DNA from: Sugiyamaella lignohabitans
Lineage: Eukaryota; Ascomycota; Dipodascomycetes; Dipodascales; Trichomonascaceae
Reading direction: 5' to 3'
Length of the DNA: 64,000 nucleotides
Assembly: GCF_001640025.1 (NCBI RefSeq)
Contig: NC_031671.1
Coordinates: forward strand, 744,001-808,000
Below are positions 10,376-20,337 of this stretch, one piece after another. The translations under genes and the position numbers were made by a program. The first letter of the stretch is position 1. Every line of letters begins with the position of its first letter. The notes beneath the pieces are model-generated. The model worked only from the letters and a program-made list of their open reading frames with translations, did not search any database and had not been told where the DNA came from.

Positions 10376-12945
10376 TCAAAACTTCCAGTCTGCATCAGCA
10401 GAATGGATCGCCCAGGCAAACTTCTCACGTAAAGTCTTCGTAAAGAGCTTTTCAATGGGAACATTAAACTTCTTCGAGAACATTACAGTAAGTCTTGGGT
10501 CGATATAGTTCATCTTACTAGTTCCCAAAGCTACCGTGGAATTATCCTCCTTATCTTTTAACTGAAGCTGAGTATTTGTAATACGCTCCTCCAGCTTCTC
10601 CACCTGGACCTTCAACTTCTCCACCGTGGCATTTCCCTTGATATCAGGTTTACCCGATTTCAGTTCGGCAGCAAACTCTTTCTCCATGATATCAATAGCC
10701 TCTAGTCTCTTCTTCAGCTCACCCTCGGGCATAATCTCCTCGCCTTCTGCCTTTAACTTCTCATTCTCTCTAATAAACTTCTTTTCTATGCGATCCTTCT
10801 CCCGCTCGAGGATTTTTTGATGAATTTTAATCACATCTTCTTTACTTATCGAATCAATATCCTCAAAGTAAGCCTTTTCTTTTTTCTTCAAACTAGGGTC
10901 AAGCTGTAGCATCATTTTCTTAGTCTTAATAATGCTGTACTTAAGTTCCAAAATTCGGTCCTCCATCTTGCCCACCGAGGCTTCATGTGATTTAGCAACT
11001 GTCCGCTGATGGTTACAGAGAATTGCAACCTCCCGATTAGCAGCATTAAATGCTACAACTTTTTCATTAACACTGCCTTTATTCTCAATCAAGTCAAGTT
11101 GCTTTTGCATAGTGTAAGAAGCATTATAAGTACGAAACACTTTTGCTGTTAATCCTGGCATATAGTTTTGCAAGTGCTTGTTCAGTAAAGGAGGGTCTAA
11201 ACGGTCGAAAATATCGTCGCCAATAGTCTTGGGCGCCCGCTTAAAAATCTTCAAATTTTTGAAAACCTGCTTATCAACAACCACTTCTTGAAAATATCTA
11301 ATCGAATCTTTACCCAGGAAGTCAAATGTCACGATATTAGGTGGTTGCAAAGTAACATGTTCATATCTTAGCGAACAGCAACCAACAGTATCGGCTTCGT
11401 CCTCGCCTTTTTCTCCACCAGCTCTTAATGCCAGAACATCAATCAAGTACATTGCGGTAGCTCGCTGGCGATTCAGCATTACCTCATCCTTCAACTCTCT
11501 ACGATAGTCAGCTCGAATGCGTTCGACATGGTTTTTTAGTTCACGAGCCTTTTCAAATTTCTTGAAATCACTCATACCTTTTAGTGAAGAGCTCTGAGCA
11601 AGGAACACATATTTAAATGCACCATTGATATTCTCCCTCCACATTGCAAGCCACGATACAGTCTTGTCATGGCGTACCTCAGCCCACTGATGGCCAGCAG
11701 GTGGTTCTGGGACCTTGGCTTCAGCACCAATATTAATTGTCACTTGCTCAGGCTGTACTCTAGCCTTAAGCTTTCCAGTTTTAGGGTGAGCACCTCGACC
11801 ACGGAACAAACCAGGAGGTTCGATTCTGAAATTACCTACCGGCTGCTTTCTTCCATCTAACAAACAGGTCTTATACTTTTCCTCCATACGGTCTTTCTCA
11901 GCTTTCAATCGCTTTTTCTCCGAGGATGGGATTGCCTTTTTAAGCTGTCTCTGTTGGTCATAGTATTCGAATATTTCGGTGAAATCGCATTTCTCAAAAG
12001 ATTTCAATTCAATTTTCTTATTGTTGACCTTGGCTCCTCCGGATGAGTTTACGATTTCTACAAAATCGTTGAAGAAGTTTGCAGTAAAGGTTGGATTCTT
12101 AGCATGATCTGTATTTAACATCGCACCAAAAAATCCAGCAACTTCTTCTGCAACTGGATCTAGTTCAACTCGCTTGCCGTCGTACTTCATTCTTACATGA
12201 CTGGGAAGTGGCTCGTATGGGGGAGGGAACATAACACCATTGTGCTCGAGAGTATTCCATTTGTCAGAACCATCCTCAGCATTTTGAGCCTCCCACCATC
12301 TGAAAGTTTCATCCTGATCTTCGTCGTCGATAGCAGGGGTACCTTCTTCTTCTTCTTCTTTTTTAATTGTAGCACTTTTCGAGCCAGCTCCAGGTTCTTT
12401 CTTAGTTTTCCCACTGGCGGTGGATCCAGTTTCTTTCTTTACTCTGCCATTGGTTTTAGAAGTAACCTCCTTTTTGGCCTTACCATTAACAGTTGCGGTC
12501 GATGCCTTTTTAGCCTTTGACGCTGTAGTCGTCTTTTCTTTCTTAACAGTTGTACTGGCTCGTTTCTTCGTTGGTGGACTACCATTAACTTCGGTCTTAA
12601 CTGATATGGCCTTTCTTTTAGTAGCTGTCGTAGTTCTTTTTGCCAAAACCAAATCGTCATCATCGTCATCATCAGATACCTCGACATATGATGCGACTGA
12701 CTTTTTCCTTGTCTCGCGACCAGTCTATTTGTGTTAGTACTAGATTGGAGTTTTTTTTTTTTTGACTCTGTCCAGTGACTCAAATGATATTCAACTTACA
12801 GTTGCCGGTGATGATTCAGCCCTGTTAGCTATATATTGTTAGTGCTGCCCGAGAAATGCCATCAATAAATATAATACTTACCCCTAGAAACTAAAGGGAT
12901 ATCATCATCGCTCATATCAGAGTCCATCATAATTGGTTCAGGCAT
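10376..12945 (-). CDS. TOP1: DNA topoisomerase I (3 exons)
   Basis: This type IB topoisomerase relaxes supercoils in replication and transcription. The exons, read on the minus strand, are 12945..12882, 12828..12800 and 12724..10376, giving 813 residues (S. cerevisiae 769). Intron 1 has a GTAAGT donor, a CACTAAC branch site and ends in ATATAG. Intron 2 has GTAAGT, TACTAAC and ends in AAATAG, and contains a T/A homopolymer. The 29-nt middle exon restores frame and gives ...[19 protein letters not shown].... The N-terminal 130 residues are acidic and Lys-rich, with a repeated VKKE/TKKE pattern. The core domain runs from about residue 190 to 610. The C-terminal domain carries the active-site Tyr771 in [10 protein letters not shown] coiled-coil linker (about 610-740) precedes it. 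The gene is intact. Confidence 0.95.
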
Positions 12946-13563
12946 AGTATATCAGCCACCTTTATTAAGTCGCCTTCAAACACGAGAAATCACACACTAG
13001 GTCGCGCTCTATTTAGTACTCGAATAAGATCGAGAAGATAGAGACGCTTGTAACAAGATAATTTTTATACCAAATTTTGTCAGATTATAAGATTCAAAAA
13101 TAAATCAAGCCCGACTCAATTTATAAGGTGAAACTGCGGATACTAAGAAATTAAGCACAAACAATCAAAAGATCCCAAAATGACAAGCAAGTACAAAGAG
13201 AGAACAGAAAGATCGTCGCTGTTGTCGCGTACAAGAATAATTTAATTTACCTTCTAGAGCCGGGCGCGCCTGTTGCGGCTACAATTCCGCGGCTATTCGG
13301 GTGAGCACATACTGCATATGGTTCTCAGCATGATGATAAGCTCGTTAACTTCCTTGAGCGGAAATTATAATCCCTAAGCTAGGAGGTGTGAGATCCCGGC
13401 AATTAGTATTAAAATAATAATTATCACAGTAAATATTTCACAAGTAATTTAATTTGACAAGTGCCGAACAGTAAGAAGAGTAACTATTCAAATATACATA
13501 TTTTATACTATCTACAAAAAACCAGTCTCTCAGAATAAGACATATGCTCGAAAATGATACACT
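12946..13563. other. TOP1 upstream region and CBP3 3' flank
   Basis: About 620 bases between two minus-strand genes serve as the TOP1 promoter. A short GC-rich patch lies near 13260-13310, but no gene is supported. Confidence 0.6.
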
Positions 13564-14625
13564 CTACCAACCTTCTTTTGAAAGAGTTGATCTTGAGGCA
13601 GCGTCGGTAGATTCTTTTCTATTGGACTCAACAATGCTCTTGATCTCTTTGTCTTCACCTTCAGTCAACGGCTGGTATCTCAAGGAGGGGTCGATGAATT
13701 GGAATCTGCCAGCAGCAAAATCCAAATCTGACATTCTATCCAAAACGTATAACTGGGTTCTAACATAGTGAACCAATTGTTCAATATGGGTCATGTCGAT
13801 ATCTTTCTTCGACTCGAACAGATTTCTCCACAAAGCACCAGCGAGAACAGTGTCATCGCTGTAAAAACCTTCATCGTAGGCAAAAATTGAGCCCCTTAGT
13901 TGATCATTGAATCCCTTTTTGTAATTATTAACCATACGGTCGCTATTGATCTTGATCTCTTCTCGTAGTCTGAAATCAATATCTTCAAAAATGCTATTCA
14001 CCAGCTTTTGCTGATATTCTCGACAGTATTTACGAGGCATACTTCTCATACGAACAAATAAAATCCATACGTGAAGAAGAGTAACCTGATACCACTGATT
14101 AAACGTTTGAGGCATTCCTAATGTCTCATAGTAAAATTTGGCCCTGGGTGTCATTGTAATTTTATCCCCTTCCTTCTGATAAAACGCTTGAGCTTTGCAC
14201 ATGTCCTTAAATAGCGCACCGGCAACTGGGCCAGATCTAATACGATCCATATCTAAATTAAAAGTCTTGACAAGATTCTCACCTAGCATATTTTGCCAAG
14301 CAGGAAGTTTCACATTATAAGTGCTATCCACAACTTGATATTGTTTGAGAATTTGGTCCTTAAGGCTTCCAGGTTTCGCTATGAACGGTGGTGTTGTGAC
14401 TGGTGTGGGAGTAGCAGGTTCACTCACGGCATCTGCTCCTTTCTCTTTACTGGCATCTTCAGCTGGAGTCGAAGAATATCCACGAATACCGAATCGACCG
14501 TTGTGGCTGGAAGAAATAGTGGACACACCGGCCCTTAAACTTGCACCTGCTGATCTAGCAGAAATGCTATTATTTATCGCTAGCCTACCAGCATTCCTTA
14601 ACGAGCCAACAAAAACGCCAGCCAT
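13564..14625 (-). CDS. CBP3: Cbp3 ubiquinol-cytochrome c reductase chaperone
   Basis: Cbp3, with Cbp6, binds the mitochondrial ribosome exit and helps translate and stabilise cytochrome b for complex III. The protein has 353 residues from the ATG at 14625. The longer open frame upstream starts at a GTG and is not used here. Residues 1-60 are rich in Arg, Ser and Ala with almost no acids, as expected for a mitochondrial presequence. The conserved chaperone domain covers about 150-310, with FNQWYQVTLLHVWILFVRMR, a long helical stretch and the DDTVLAGALWRNLF block. The length is near S. cerevisiae Cbp3 (335). It shares a short divergent promoter with EMC2. Confidence 0.93.
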   Translation of the reverse strand: MAGVFVGSLRNAGRLAINNSISARSAGASLRAGVSTISSSHNGRFGIRGYSSTPAEDASKEKGADAVSEPATPTPVTTPPFIAKPGSLKDQILKQYQVVDSTYNVKLPAWQNMLGENLVKTFNLDMDRIRSGPVAGALFKDMCKAQAFYQKEGDKITMTPRAKFYYETLGMPQTFNQWYQVTLLHVWILFVRMRSMPRKYCREYQQKLVNSIFEDIDFRLREEIKINSDRMVNNYKKGFNDQLRGSIFAYDEGFYSDDTVLAGALWRNLFESKKDIDMTHIEQLVHYVRTQLYVLDRMSDLDFAAGRFQFIDPSLRYQPLTEGEDKEIKSIVESNRKESTDAASRSTLSKEGW

Positions 14626-14903
14626 GATATAAATAATTATCCTGCAAATGAAATACACAAGTAGGATAATCTGGCTTAGATTGATAGAGGTGCTGGATTT
14701 TTTATTTTTCGAAGGTGCACGGCGCTATATTATCTACGCACATGCTAGACGATACAGTGGTGAAGTAATAATACAATACTCGAGCATCTGTCGGTCATCA
14801 GTCCCCTTATTAGTCCACTGAATTCAGTTTGCTTCTTAATTGCAATAAACTGCCGGTTTAACTGGCTAGTATTTGATCTATACCTTGGTTTAAAAACACA
14901 AAC

Positions 14904-15806
14904 ATGTCTTCTGAAACAAAGGAAAAGCTGCTTACCTCTATGGCGAATGCCAGTTACTATAATGCGTCTCCACGAGACCTGGAAAGCTTACACGCAGAGT
15001 CCAGACAATATCTTTCCAAAGCACAACATCTCATTCCAGAAGAACAATTGCTGGGATTACTTGAGCAGCACTTTTATTTGGCCTTGTTGACCTGTAAAGA
15101 CTCTGAAGCTAAGCTCGTCTTACAGAGGCTGACAGATCGGATAACCGAAGATCCAAGCCGGGTTGCCATTCTAAAGGCACAATACATTGAGGCTACTGAC
15201 GGGCCAGAGGCAGCTCAAAAGTTTTTATCGGCACGACCAACTGGTGATTTGAGAGCCTTCAAACGAAAAACCGTTATCTTAAAACAAAAGGGTGATATTA
15301 AAACGTATATCAAGGAGCTTCTTCGTTATGTTGAGGAGGTCGCTCCCAACGATTCAGAAGCATGGGCTGAATTAGCCGAGGCATATGTTTCAATTGGCCA
15401 GTATCCTCAAGCTATTCATGCTCTCGAGGAGGTGCTCATCAGCGCTCCTCAAGCATCGAACATTTTTGCCAGATTGGGCGAGGTATTTCTCATTGAAGCT
15501 ACCACTAGCTCGCCTAACAAGGTGACCAGTGATCAACTCACTCTTCTGATCCATTCCGCCCAGCATTTCCTACGCTCGGTTGAACTTTCTCCAGACTACA
15601 TTCGTGGCTGGTGTGGAGCATTAATAGCCTCGTCTAAAATACTAGCGTGGCCCAAGTTGGCGGCTGAAGAGTCTACAAAATACACCAAAATCAGTAAGAT
15701 TGCTAAGAAGCAGACTCAGCGACTCATTAAGACTGCCAAAGAAGCTGCTATCTCTGACGAAGATATTGCAGCCGCAAAAATTATCATAGCCCAGTATGAG
15801 AATTAA
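14904..15806 (+). CDS. EMC2: ER membrane protein complex subunit 2
   Basis: Emc2 is the cytosolic TPR scaffold of the EMC, which inserts tail-anchored and multipass proteins in the ER membrane. The 300-residue protein has no signal peptide or membrane span. TPR-like helical repeats run from about residue 40 to 240. The clearest are NDSEAWAELAEAYVSIGQYP and QAIHALEEVLISAPQASNIF, followed by ARLGEVFLIEATTSS. A basic helical tail (KKQTQRLIKTAKE) ends the protein. The length matches the family (292 in S. cerevisiae). It is divergent from CBP3 with 278 bases between start codons and convergent with TIP41. Confidence 0.9.
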   Translation: MSSETKEKLLTSMANASYYNASPRDLESLHAESRQYLSKAQHLIPEEQLLGLLEQHFYLALLTCKDSEAKLVLQRLTDRITEDPSRVAILKAQYIEATDGPEAAQKFLSARPTGDLRAFKRKTVILKQKGDIKTYIKELLRYVEEVAPNDSEAWAELAEAYVSIGQYPQAIHALEEVLISAPQASNIFARLGEVFLIEATTSSPNKVTSDQLTLLIHSAQHFLRSVELSPDYIRGWCGALIASSKILAWPKLAAEESTKYTKISKIAKKQTQRLIKTAKEAAISDEDIAAAKIIIAQYEN

Positions 15807-15917
15807 TATTAGATAATGACTTTTTACATTCCCATTCTTCTACCCTACAAACACTGTTCCTCGTGGTGTAGTCATCCTCGAGCAGATAGGGGATGTAGCA
15901 CCAATTGCTATTATAAA

Positions 15918-15974
15918 AGCTTGCGAAGCGAATACAACAGGGTCTAGGGCGGAGCCCTAGCCGCTAGAGGAGCA
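15918..15974 (+). repeat. GC-rich double-hairpin element, copy A
   Basis: The element has a first arm AGCTTGCGAAGCGAA, a linker ACAACAGGGT and a second hairpin CTAGGGC-GGA-GCCCTAG, followed by CCGCTAGAGGAGCA. It matches copies at 39011, 37156 and 38911 in order and spacing. The second stem differs by paired changes (T-A where other copies have C-G or G-C). It lies between the convergent EMC2 and TIP41 genes. Confidence 0.65.
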
Positions 15975-16022
15975 ATACTCGTGGTCATCATAAATCATTA
16001 ATAATATTACATGTCGTTTATA

Positions 16023-16913
16023 CTATTTTCGTAACTCAATTATCTCGTGAACCGTTTTACTGCATGCGATATTTTTGACAACCCAGTTGGAGTCCCGCAA
16101 ATTCTGGCTATAGTCTTGGCTCCCTATGGGAACACGCTTCTTGACTTTGTCATAGGTCTCTTCGTGCGCTTTATATTCCCTCACCAGCACTCCTTGGCTG
16201 AATTCCACAAATATCCGTGTGTCTCGCACACGAAAGAGCACGTCGTCTACACGAATAAACAGTCTGCTTAATAATAACAATCTTTCAGGCATGACTCTTA
16301 TTTTGACTGAGAAATTTGCAATGCCATTATCACCCAACTCGTCTTCATACAAGCACACATCATCAAAAAAAAGAATTGGGTCGGGTCGCGAAAGCAATTC
16401 CATAGGCAATATCACGTCCTTATCCTCAACCCAGGGGTCGGCCAAAACTCCTTTTACCGTTGTGTCTCCTTTATATGCACTAGTATAAGTCCAGTCGAAT
16501 GGCTTGACAATTCCCTTAACATCGTCGTTTATATGAGGGCTCTTCTCTCGTGAATCCATCCATTCTTTGGCATACGCCACTTTGACCAAACCATCTCGAG
16601 ATCCCGTCTTGTCCACCAGATCTAATGCATCTAAAGCGCTGAAACAGATACAAAGGCCACTAGGAACATTTTCTATCTTTACTTGGTTATTACCAAAAAT
16701 CATTTCTGGAATTGGAATTCCGAGTTTCTCTGTAGCAGCGTCTATTTCAGATGAATTAAGAATTGGTTTCTTCACTGTAGTGACCTTCCACTCGTTGTCG
16801 GGACTTGTCCACACTCTAGTAGTCTGTGAGGGGCTTGGTACTGCAAAGCCATTCCTTGGTGTCTGGAAGACAGGCACTCCTTGCCTGTTCTCTTTATCTG
16901 TTATATGGTCCAT
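16023..16913 (-). CDS. TIP41: TIP41-like regulator of PP2A-type phosphatases
   Basis: Tip41 binds Tap42 and the Sit4/PP2A catalytic subunits and opposes TOR signalling. The protein has 296 residues. Recognisable family blocks are LGIPIPEMIFGNN (about 64-76), VPSGLCICFSALDALDLVD, VKVAYAKEWMDSR, PFDWTYTSAYKG, and a strongly conserved acidic to basic run from LPMELLSRPDPILFFDDVCL to VRDTRIFVEF. The N-terminal 35 residues are Ser/Pro/Thr-rich with likely phosphosites. No intron is needed. The length fits the family (356 in S. cerevisiae, about 270 in animals). Confidence 0.92.
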   Translation of the reverse strand: MDHITDKENRQGVPVFQTPRNGFAVPSPSQTTRVWTSPDNEWKVTTVKKPILNSSEIDAATEKLGIPIPEMIFGNNQVKIENVPSGLCICFSALDALDLVDKTGSRDGLVKVAYAKEWMDSREKSPHINDDVKGIVKPFDWTYTSAYKGDTTVKGVLADPWVEDKDVILPMELLSRPDPILFFDDVCLYEDELGDNGIANFSVKIRVMPERLLLLSRLFIRVDDVLFRVRDTRIFVEFSQGVLVREYKAHEETYDKVKKRVPIGSQDYSQNLRDSNWVVKNIACSKTVHEIIELRK

Positions 16914-17310
16914 TTGTTTAGTTGTTATTAAGTCGTTGAAATAAAACAGCTCACAAGCTTGCCCAGAGTTAATATCTCCGCTGATCTATACTTAAATAGG
17001 GTTATGGTTATACTATCTCATGAAGTAGAGCATTCAGGTTCAGGGCAGTCAGGGCTAAGTCCCAGACACCGACCGTCGTAGCTCTGCCGAATGCGGACCA
17101 AATCGCAACCTCTATAGGCCAGTGGGTCGAGAGTGGAGTACAATGTAGGACTCTGTGCTGAACCCCTAACGTTCGAGGTAGGCCACAATCAGGTGTTGGA
17201 AAATTATATATTCATAAAGATTGAAAAACAAGAGCATCGTATCATAGTCATTAAATCGTGAAAATATGTGTAGCTTTAGAATAAATTAAGTTCTTGGTGT
17301 AACCACCGGC
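16914..17310. other. TIP41 promoter and SOK1-like 3' flank
   Basis: About 400 bases without a gene. It contains a degenerate copy of the GC-rich element at 17041-17070. Confidence 0.6.
17041..17070 (-). repeat. Degenerate GC-rich hairpin element copy
   Basis: On the minus strand this reads GGTGTCTGGGACTTAGCCCT followed by GACTGCCCTG. It follows the consensus order GGGGTCTGGGGC..GAGCCCC..CCGCC with several substitutions that weaken the stem. It is probably an old copy. Confidence 0.35.
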
Positions 17311-20300
17311 CTATGCAGAGTGTGTAGTAGCACGATTTAGGTTACGCCAAAAGTGTTTTGAGTTAATCACCGTCTCGTAGACGGGTTTGTAAGTGCCTAG
17401 AGACAACTTCCAGATGCTGGACATGTATTGTGAGATTTGTTTAACTTCACATTCAAAGTTCGCCAGTGTCCGTTGGCTCTCGGGAATTATATCTCGAGGA
17501 AAAAGTAACTTGTGCTCGTTGGACCGTCTTATTCTGTCCAGTGCTAATCGAGGAACTGCCCAAAGGGCAGAGTTCTTGGAAAGAAATGCAGATCCATTCG
17601 ATGTTGGACCCTTCCCTACAAGTACAACTGATGAAATGGGCATGAGAAGACGTGAAACTAACCCGTGAAGTAGTGTTTGTTCAGAACTTGTCAGAGCTGG
17701 TCTCTCATAATCAATGAGCTTACAGATACGTGAAACCATTTCAGCCCGTGTAAGTTTGGAATCCTCTTTAAGCGTAGACAAGATCGATGACTTCAACCGA
17801 CAGATACAGTTGTCATCTCGAGAAACCGAAATCGTAAACTGGACAATAGCAAATGTCATTACCGTGTCGCGAATAAGCATTTGCATGTGGAGTATAGGTA
17901 ACCGCAACATGGTGAATGTCTCAGGAATGGAGTCAAGTTTTGCACTGTCGGGGAAATTAGTCATAGAAGACACAAAGTACACCATGAGTCTTTCCAGTCT
18001 CGAAAACGGAAGTTGCGAAGCGTCATTACTTGGGTAGCTTGATAATAGTGTTGAAATATGATTGCTGCTATCGTTACTGGCCATCTCCACCCAGTGTTCT
18101 AGATGACAAATGTCAGAGCGATGTGAACTAAAGTCGTGAACAAGTGCAACAAGCTCGTTCTTCTTGGCATCCTCACTAAGAACCGGGCTGATTACCGATT
18201 GTAAGCCCACCTGGGTAATGTCGACACGCATATCATCCAAGGTTGAAACGACACTCAGTAACAGTTCCAAGGTAAGTTTGTTTGGTGGAATTCGTTGTAA
18301 TGTAGACAAAATACTACATAGCTTGGTGTACCTCTGTCCATTGCTGTATCTCTTTAAAAACTCCACAAAATAAATGAGATACTCACGGGGATCGCAGTTG
18401 TTTAGAGCGCATTGCTGAGCGAGAAATTCGGTATCTAAAGGTTTCAGAAAATTATTCAGTTGTTCAGGGTCTTGAATGATAACCTCGCTAACAATGCCCT
18501 TTATATAAGCAACCAACTGAGGCAGCCAAAGCTTCTGATTCTGCATTCCCTGGAAATTGTCTTTCAACGTTTGCACGATAATAGTCAACTTTTTGTAGTA
18601 CTTGCCATGCCACAAACTCAAGATCTTTGCATCATAGAGCTCTTCTCGAGAACTGGACCGTGGGGGACATGGACATCTTTCGACCATAGATTGCATGAAT
18701 GCCATTCGCACCTGGTTTTTCACAGACATTCTGCTCTCCCATTCAACATACACGAGCTTCTTCTTATCCAGTCGTTTACATAGTTCCTTCAAGAATCGAT
18801 GTTTCGACAGCTCGCTTTGAACACACTCCTTGGCTTGCTTCGAGGAGCCAAGCAATTTCGATATCTGCAAGAAGTGATATTCTGACGTCTTTTTTAGGCG
18901 ATACAATGATGTCTGACATGTTTCCCTCGATAATTGTCCTTCTTTGATCTTCTGATTCATGTCATTCATAGTCGTAAACACATCAATGAACAGTTCAACC
19001 TGAGTTTTGATGAGATAAAGTGCATCCTTTGATTTCCAATCAAGAAATGACTTGGCAAACTTTGAGTATGCAACCATAAACTCCATCCTACGAAACCAGC
19101 ATGTAGGCATTTCACACAGCAGCACAAATGCAGATCCTAGACGAGCTATTTGGGCAACAAGCGACTTGCTACATCTAGCATTGCAGATTTTTGCACATTG
19201 TGATCTCTCCAATTTCTTTCTAGAGGACTCAGTGGGCCAGAGAGCATCATTAGAGCTGACACCTTCATAACCGGTTGAAGTAGCAGTAGCGTTACTATTG
19301 GATGTACTAGTACCACCAGTCAGCATGACATTTGTAGCAGCAGGTGGAAGAGAAAGGTCAGAAATTGTCGAAGATACCGAGCTCGTTGCCGACGCTCGAA
19401 CCGGGTTAGACACAGGAGTACATCCAGGAGTGTAGCTTGAAGTCGAGTCTGGAGTAGCAGCAACAGCGGACCCAGATCCGGTGTACTCTGGCGTTCCAGG
19501 GAAGACTTCGTTTTCCAGAGATGTCAGTCCCCCATTTGGACTTGATGAGAGCGTAGTCGCAGAACTGGAAAATACATTATCATTTGATGAAGATTTCGTA
19601 GATGATGCGGCGACACAGGAAGATATCCCTTCGTTAGGGTCAGTAGTGCTTTCCGATCCGAGAGGCACATCTCCTCCACCTGACACCGATACGCCAGTAC
19701 CTACTAAAGCTCTGTGGTGATTCAACATAAACGCCATCAGTAACAACTTAGCATGACACTTGACAGCAGTTTTAGCTGATCCAAGCAATTCAAGAAACTG
19801 ACAAACAGCAGAAAAAAATTGCGGCTCCTGAAACTTTGCTTGTAACCTACTGAACTGTAACTCAGATGGCAATCTTGAATCATCTGATCGGATGCTAGGA
19901 CCCGCACTAGCCAAATTGTCGAAATCACCACTATTGTCATCGCCATCATCCTCATATTCATCTTCAGAATCCACTTCCATCATATCCAAATTTTGGCTCC
20001 CTCTACTCGGCAGCTTCCACATAAAAAACCATGGATTCGTTTCTTTCAACTCATTAATCACTTTTCGAAGTCGATAGGTGTGATAATATCTCTGTATAGC
20101 CCGTGTGGCCTCGACCACTTGTGGATCTACTCTCATTCGACCAGACCCACAGGGACATAACCCTGCAGAAAAGCTAGCATCTTGGCTCTTAATGCTAGCA
20201 CCGCTACTGTAGCAAGGGCATTTTCCTTGTGCTCCCGAGCTTTTTGAAGGAGGCGACGTCACATCGCTCCTGGAATGTTGGAATCGGGAGTTTCCCCCAA

Positions 20301-20337
20301 ACCCTTCAGTCACAGCAGCTTCGACGGAATTCGCCAT
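17311..20337 (-). CDS. SOK1: SOK1-like protein of the TCP11 family
   Basis: Sok1 was found in yeast as a high-copy suppressor of loss of protein kinase A. TCP11 relatives act in cAMP-linked signalling. The protein has 1008 residues from the ATG at 20337. The open frame upstream begins with GTG. An N-terminal Cys pair region (GKCPCYSS, GLCPCGSG) is followed by an IQ-like helix (VVEATRAIQRYYHTYRLRK), an NPWFFMWKLP motif, a long Ser/Thr-rich insert (about 205-370), and the TCP11 domain from about 370 to the end. The TCP11 domain carries CEMPTCWFRRMEFMVAYSKF, ERCPCPPRSSSREELYDAKI and FLKRYSNGQRYTK. A likely 5'UTR intron precedes it. Confidence 0.85.
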   Translation of the reverse strand: MANSVEAAVTEGFGGNSRFQHSRSDVTSPPSKSSGAQGKCPCYSSGASIKSQDASFSAGLCPCGSGRMRVDPQVVEATRAIQRYYHTYRLRKVINELKETNPWFFMWKLPSRGSQNLDMMEVDSEDEYEDDGDDNSGDFDNLASAGPSIRSDDSRLPSELQFSRLQAKFQEPQFFSAVCQFLELLGSAKTAVKCHAKLLLMAFMLNHHRALVGTGVSVSGGGDVPLGSESTTDPNEGISSCVAASSTKSSSNDNVFSSSATTLSSSPNGGLTSLENEVFPGTPEYTGSGSAVAATPDSTSSYTPGCTPVSNPVRASATSSVSSTISDLSLPPAATNVMLTGGTSTSNSNATATSTGYEGVSSNDALWPTESSRKKLERSQCAKICNARCSKSLVAQIARLGSAFVLLCEMPTCWFRRMEFMVAYSKFAKSFLDWKSKDALYLIKTQVELFIDVFTTMNDMNQKIKEGQLSRETCQTSLYRLKKTSEYHFLQISKLLGSSKQAKECVQSELSKHRFLKELCKRLDKKKLVYVEWESRMSVKNQVRMAFMQSMVERCPCPPRSSSREELYDAKILSLWHGKYYKKLTIIVQTLKDNFQGMQNQKLWLPQLVAYIKGIVSEVIIQDPEQLNNFLKPLDTEFLAQQCALNNCDPREYLIYFVEFLKRYSNGQRYTKLCSILSTLQRIPPNKLTLELLLSVVSTLDDMRVDITQVGLQSVISPVLSEDAKKNELVALVHDFSSHRSDICHLEHWVEMASNDSSNHISTLLSSYPSNDASQLPFSRLERLMVYFVSSMTNFPDSAKLDSIPETFTMLRLPILHMQMLIRDTVMTFAIVQFTISVSRDDNCICRLKSSILSTLKEDSKLTRAEMVSRICKLIDYERPALTSSEQTLLHGLVSRLLMPISSVVLVGKGPTSNGSAFLSKNSALWAVPRLALDRIRRSNEHKLLFPRDIIPESQRTLANFECEVKQISQYMSSIWKLSLGTYKPVYETVINSKHFWRNLNRATTHSA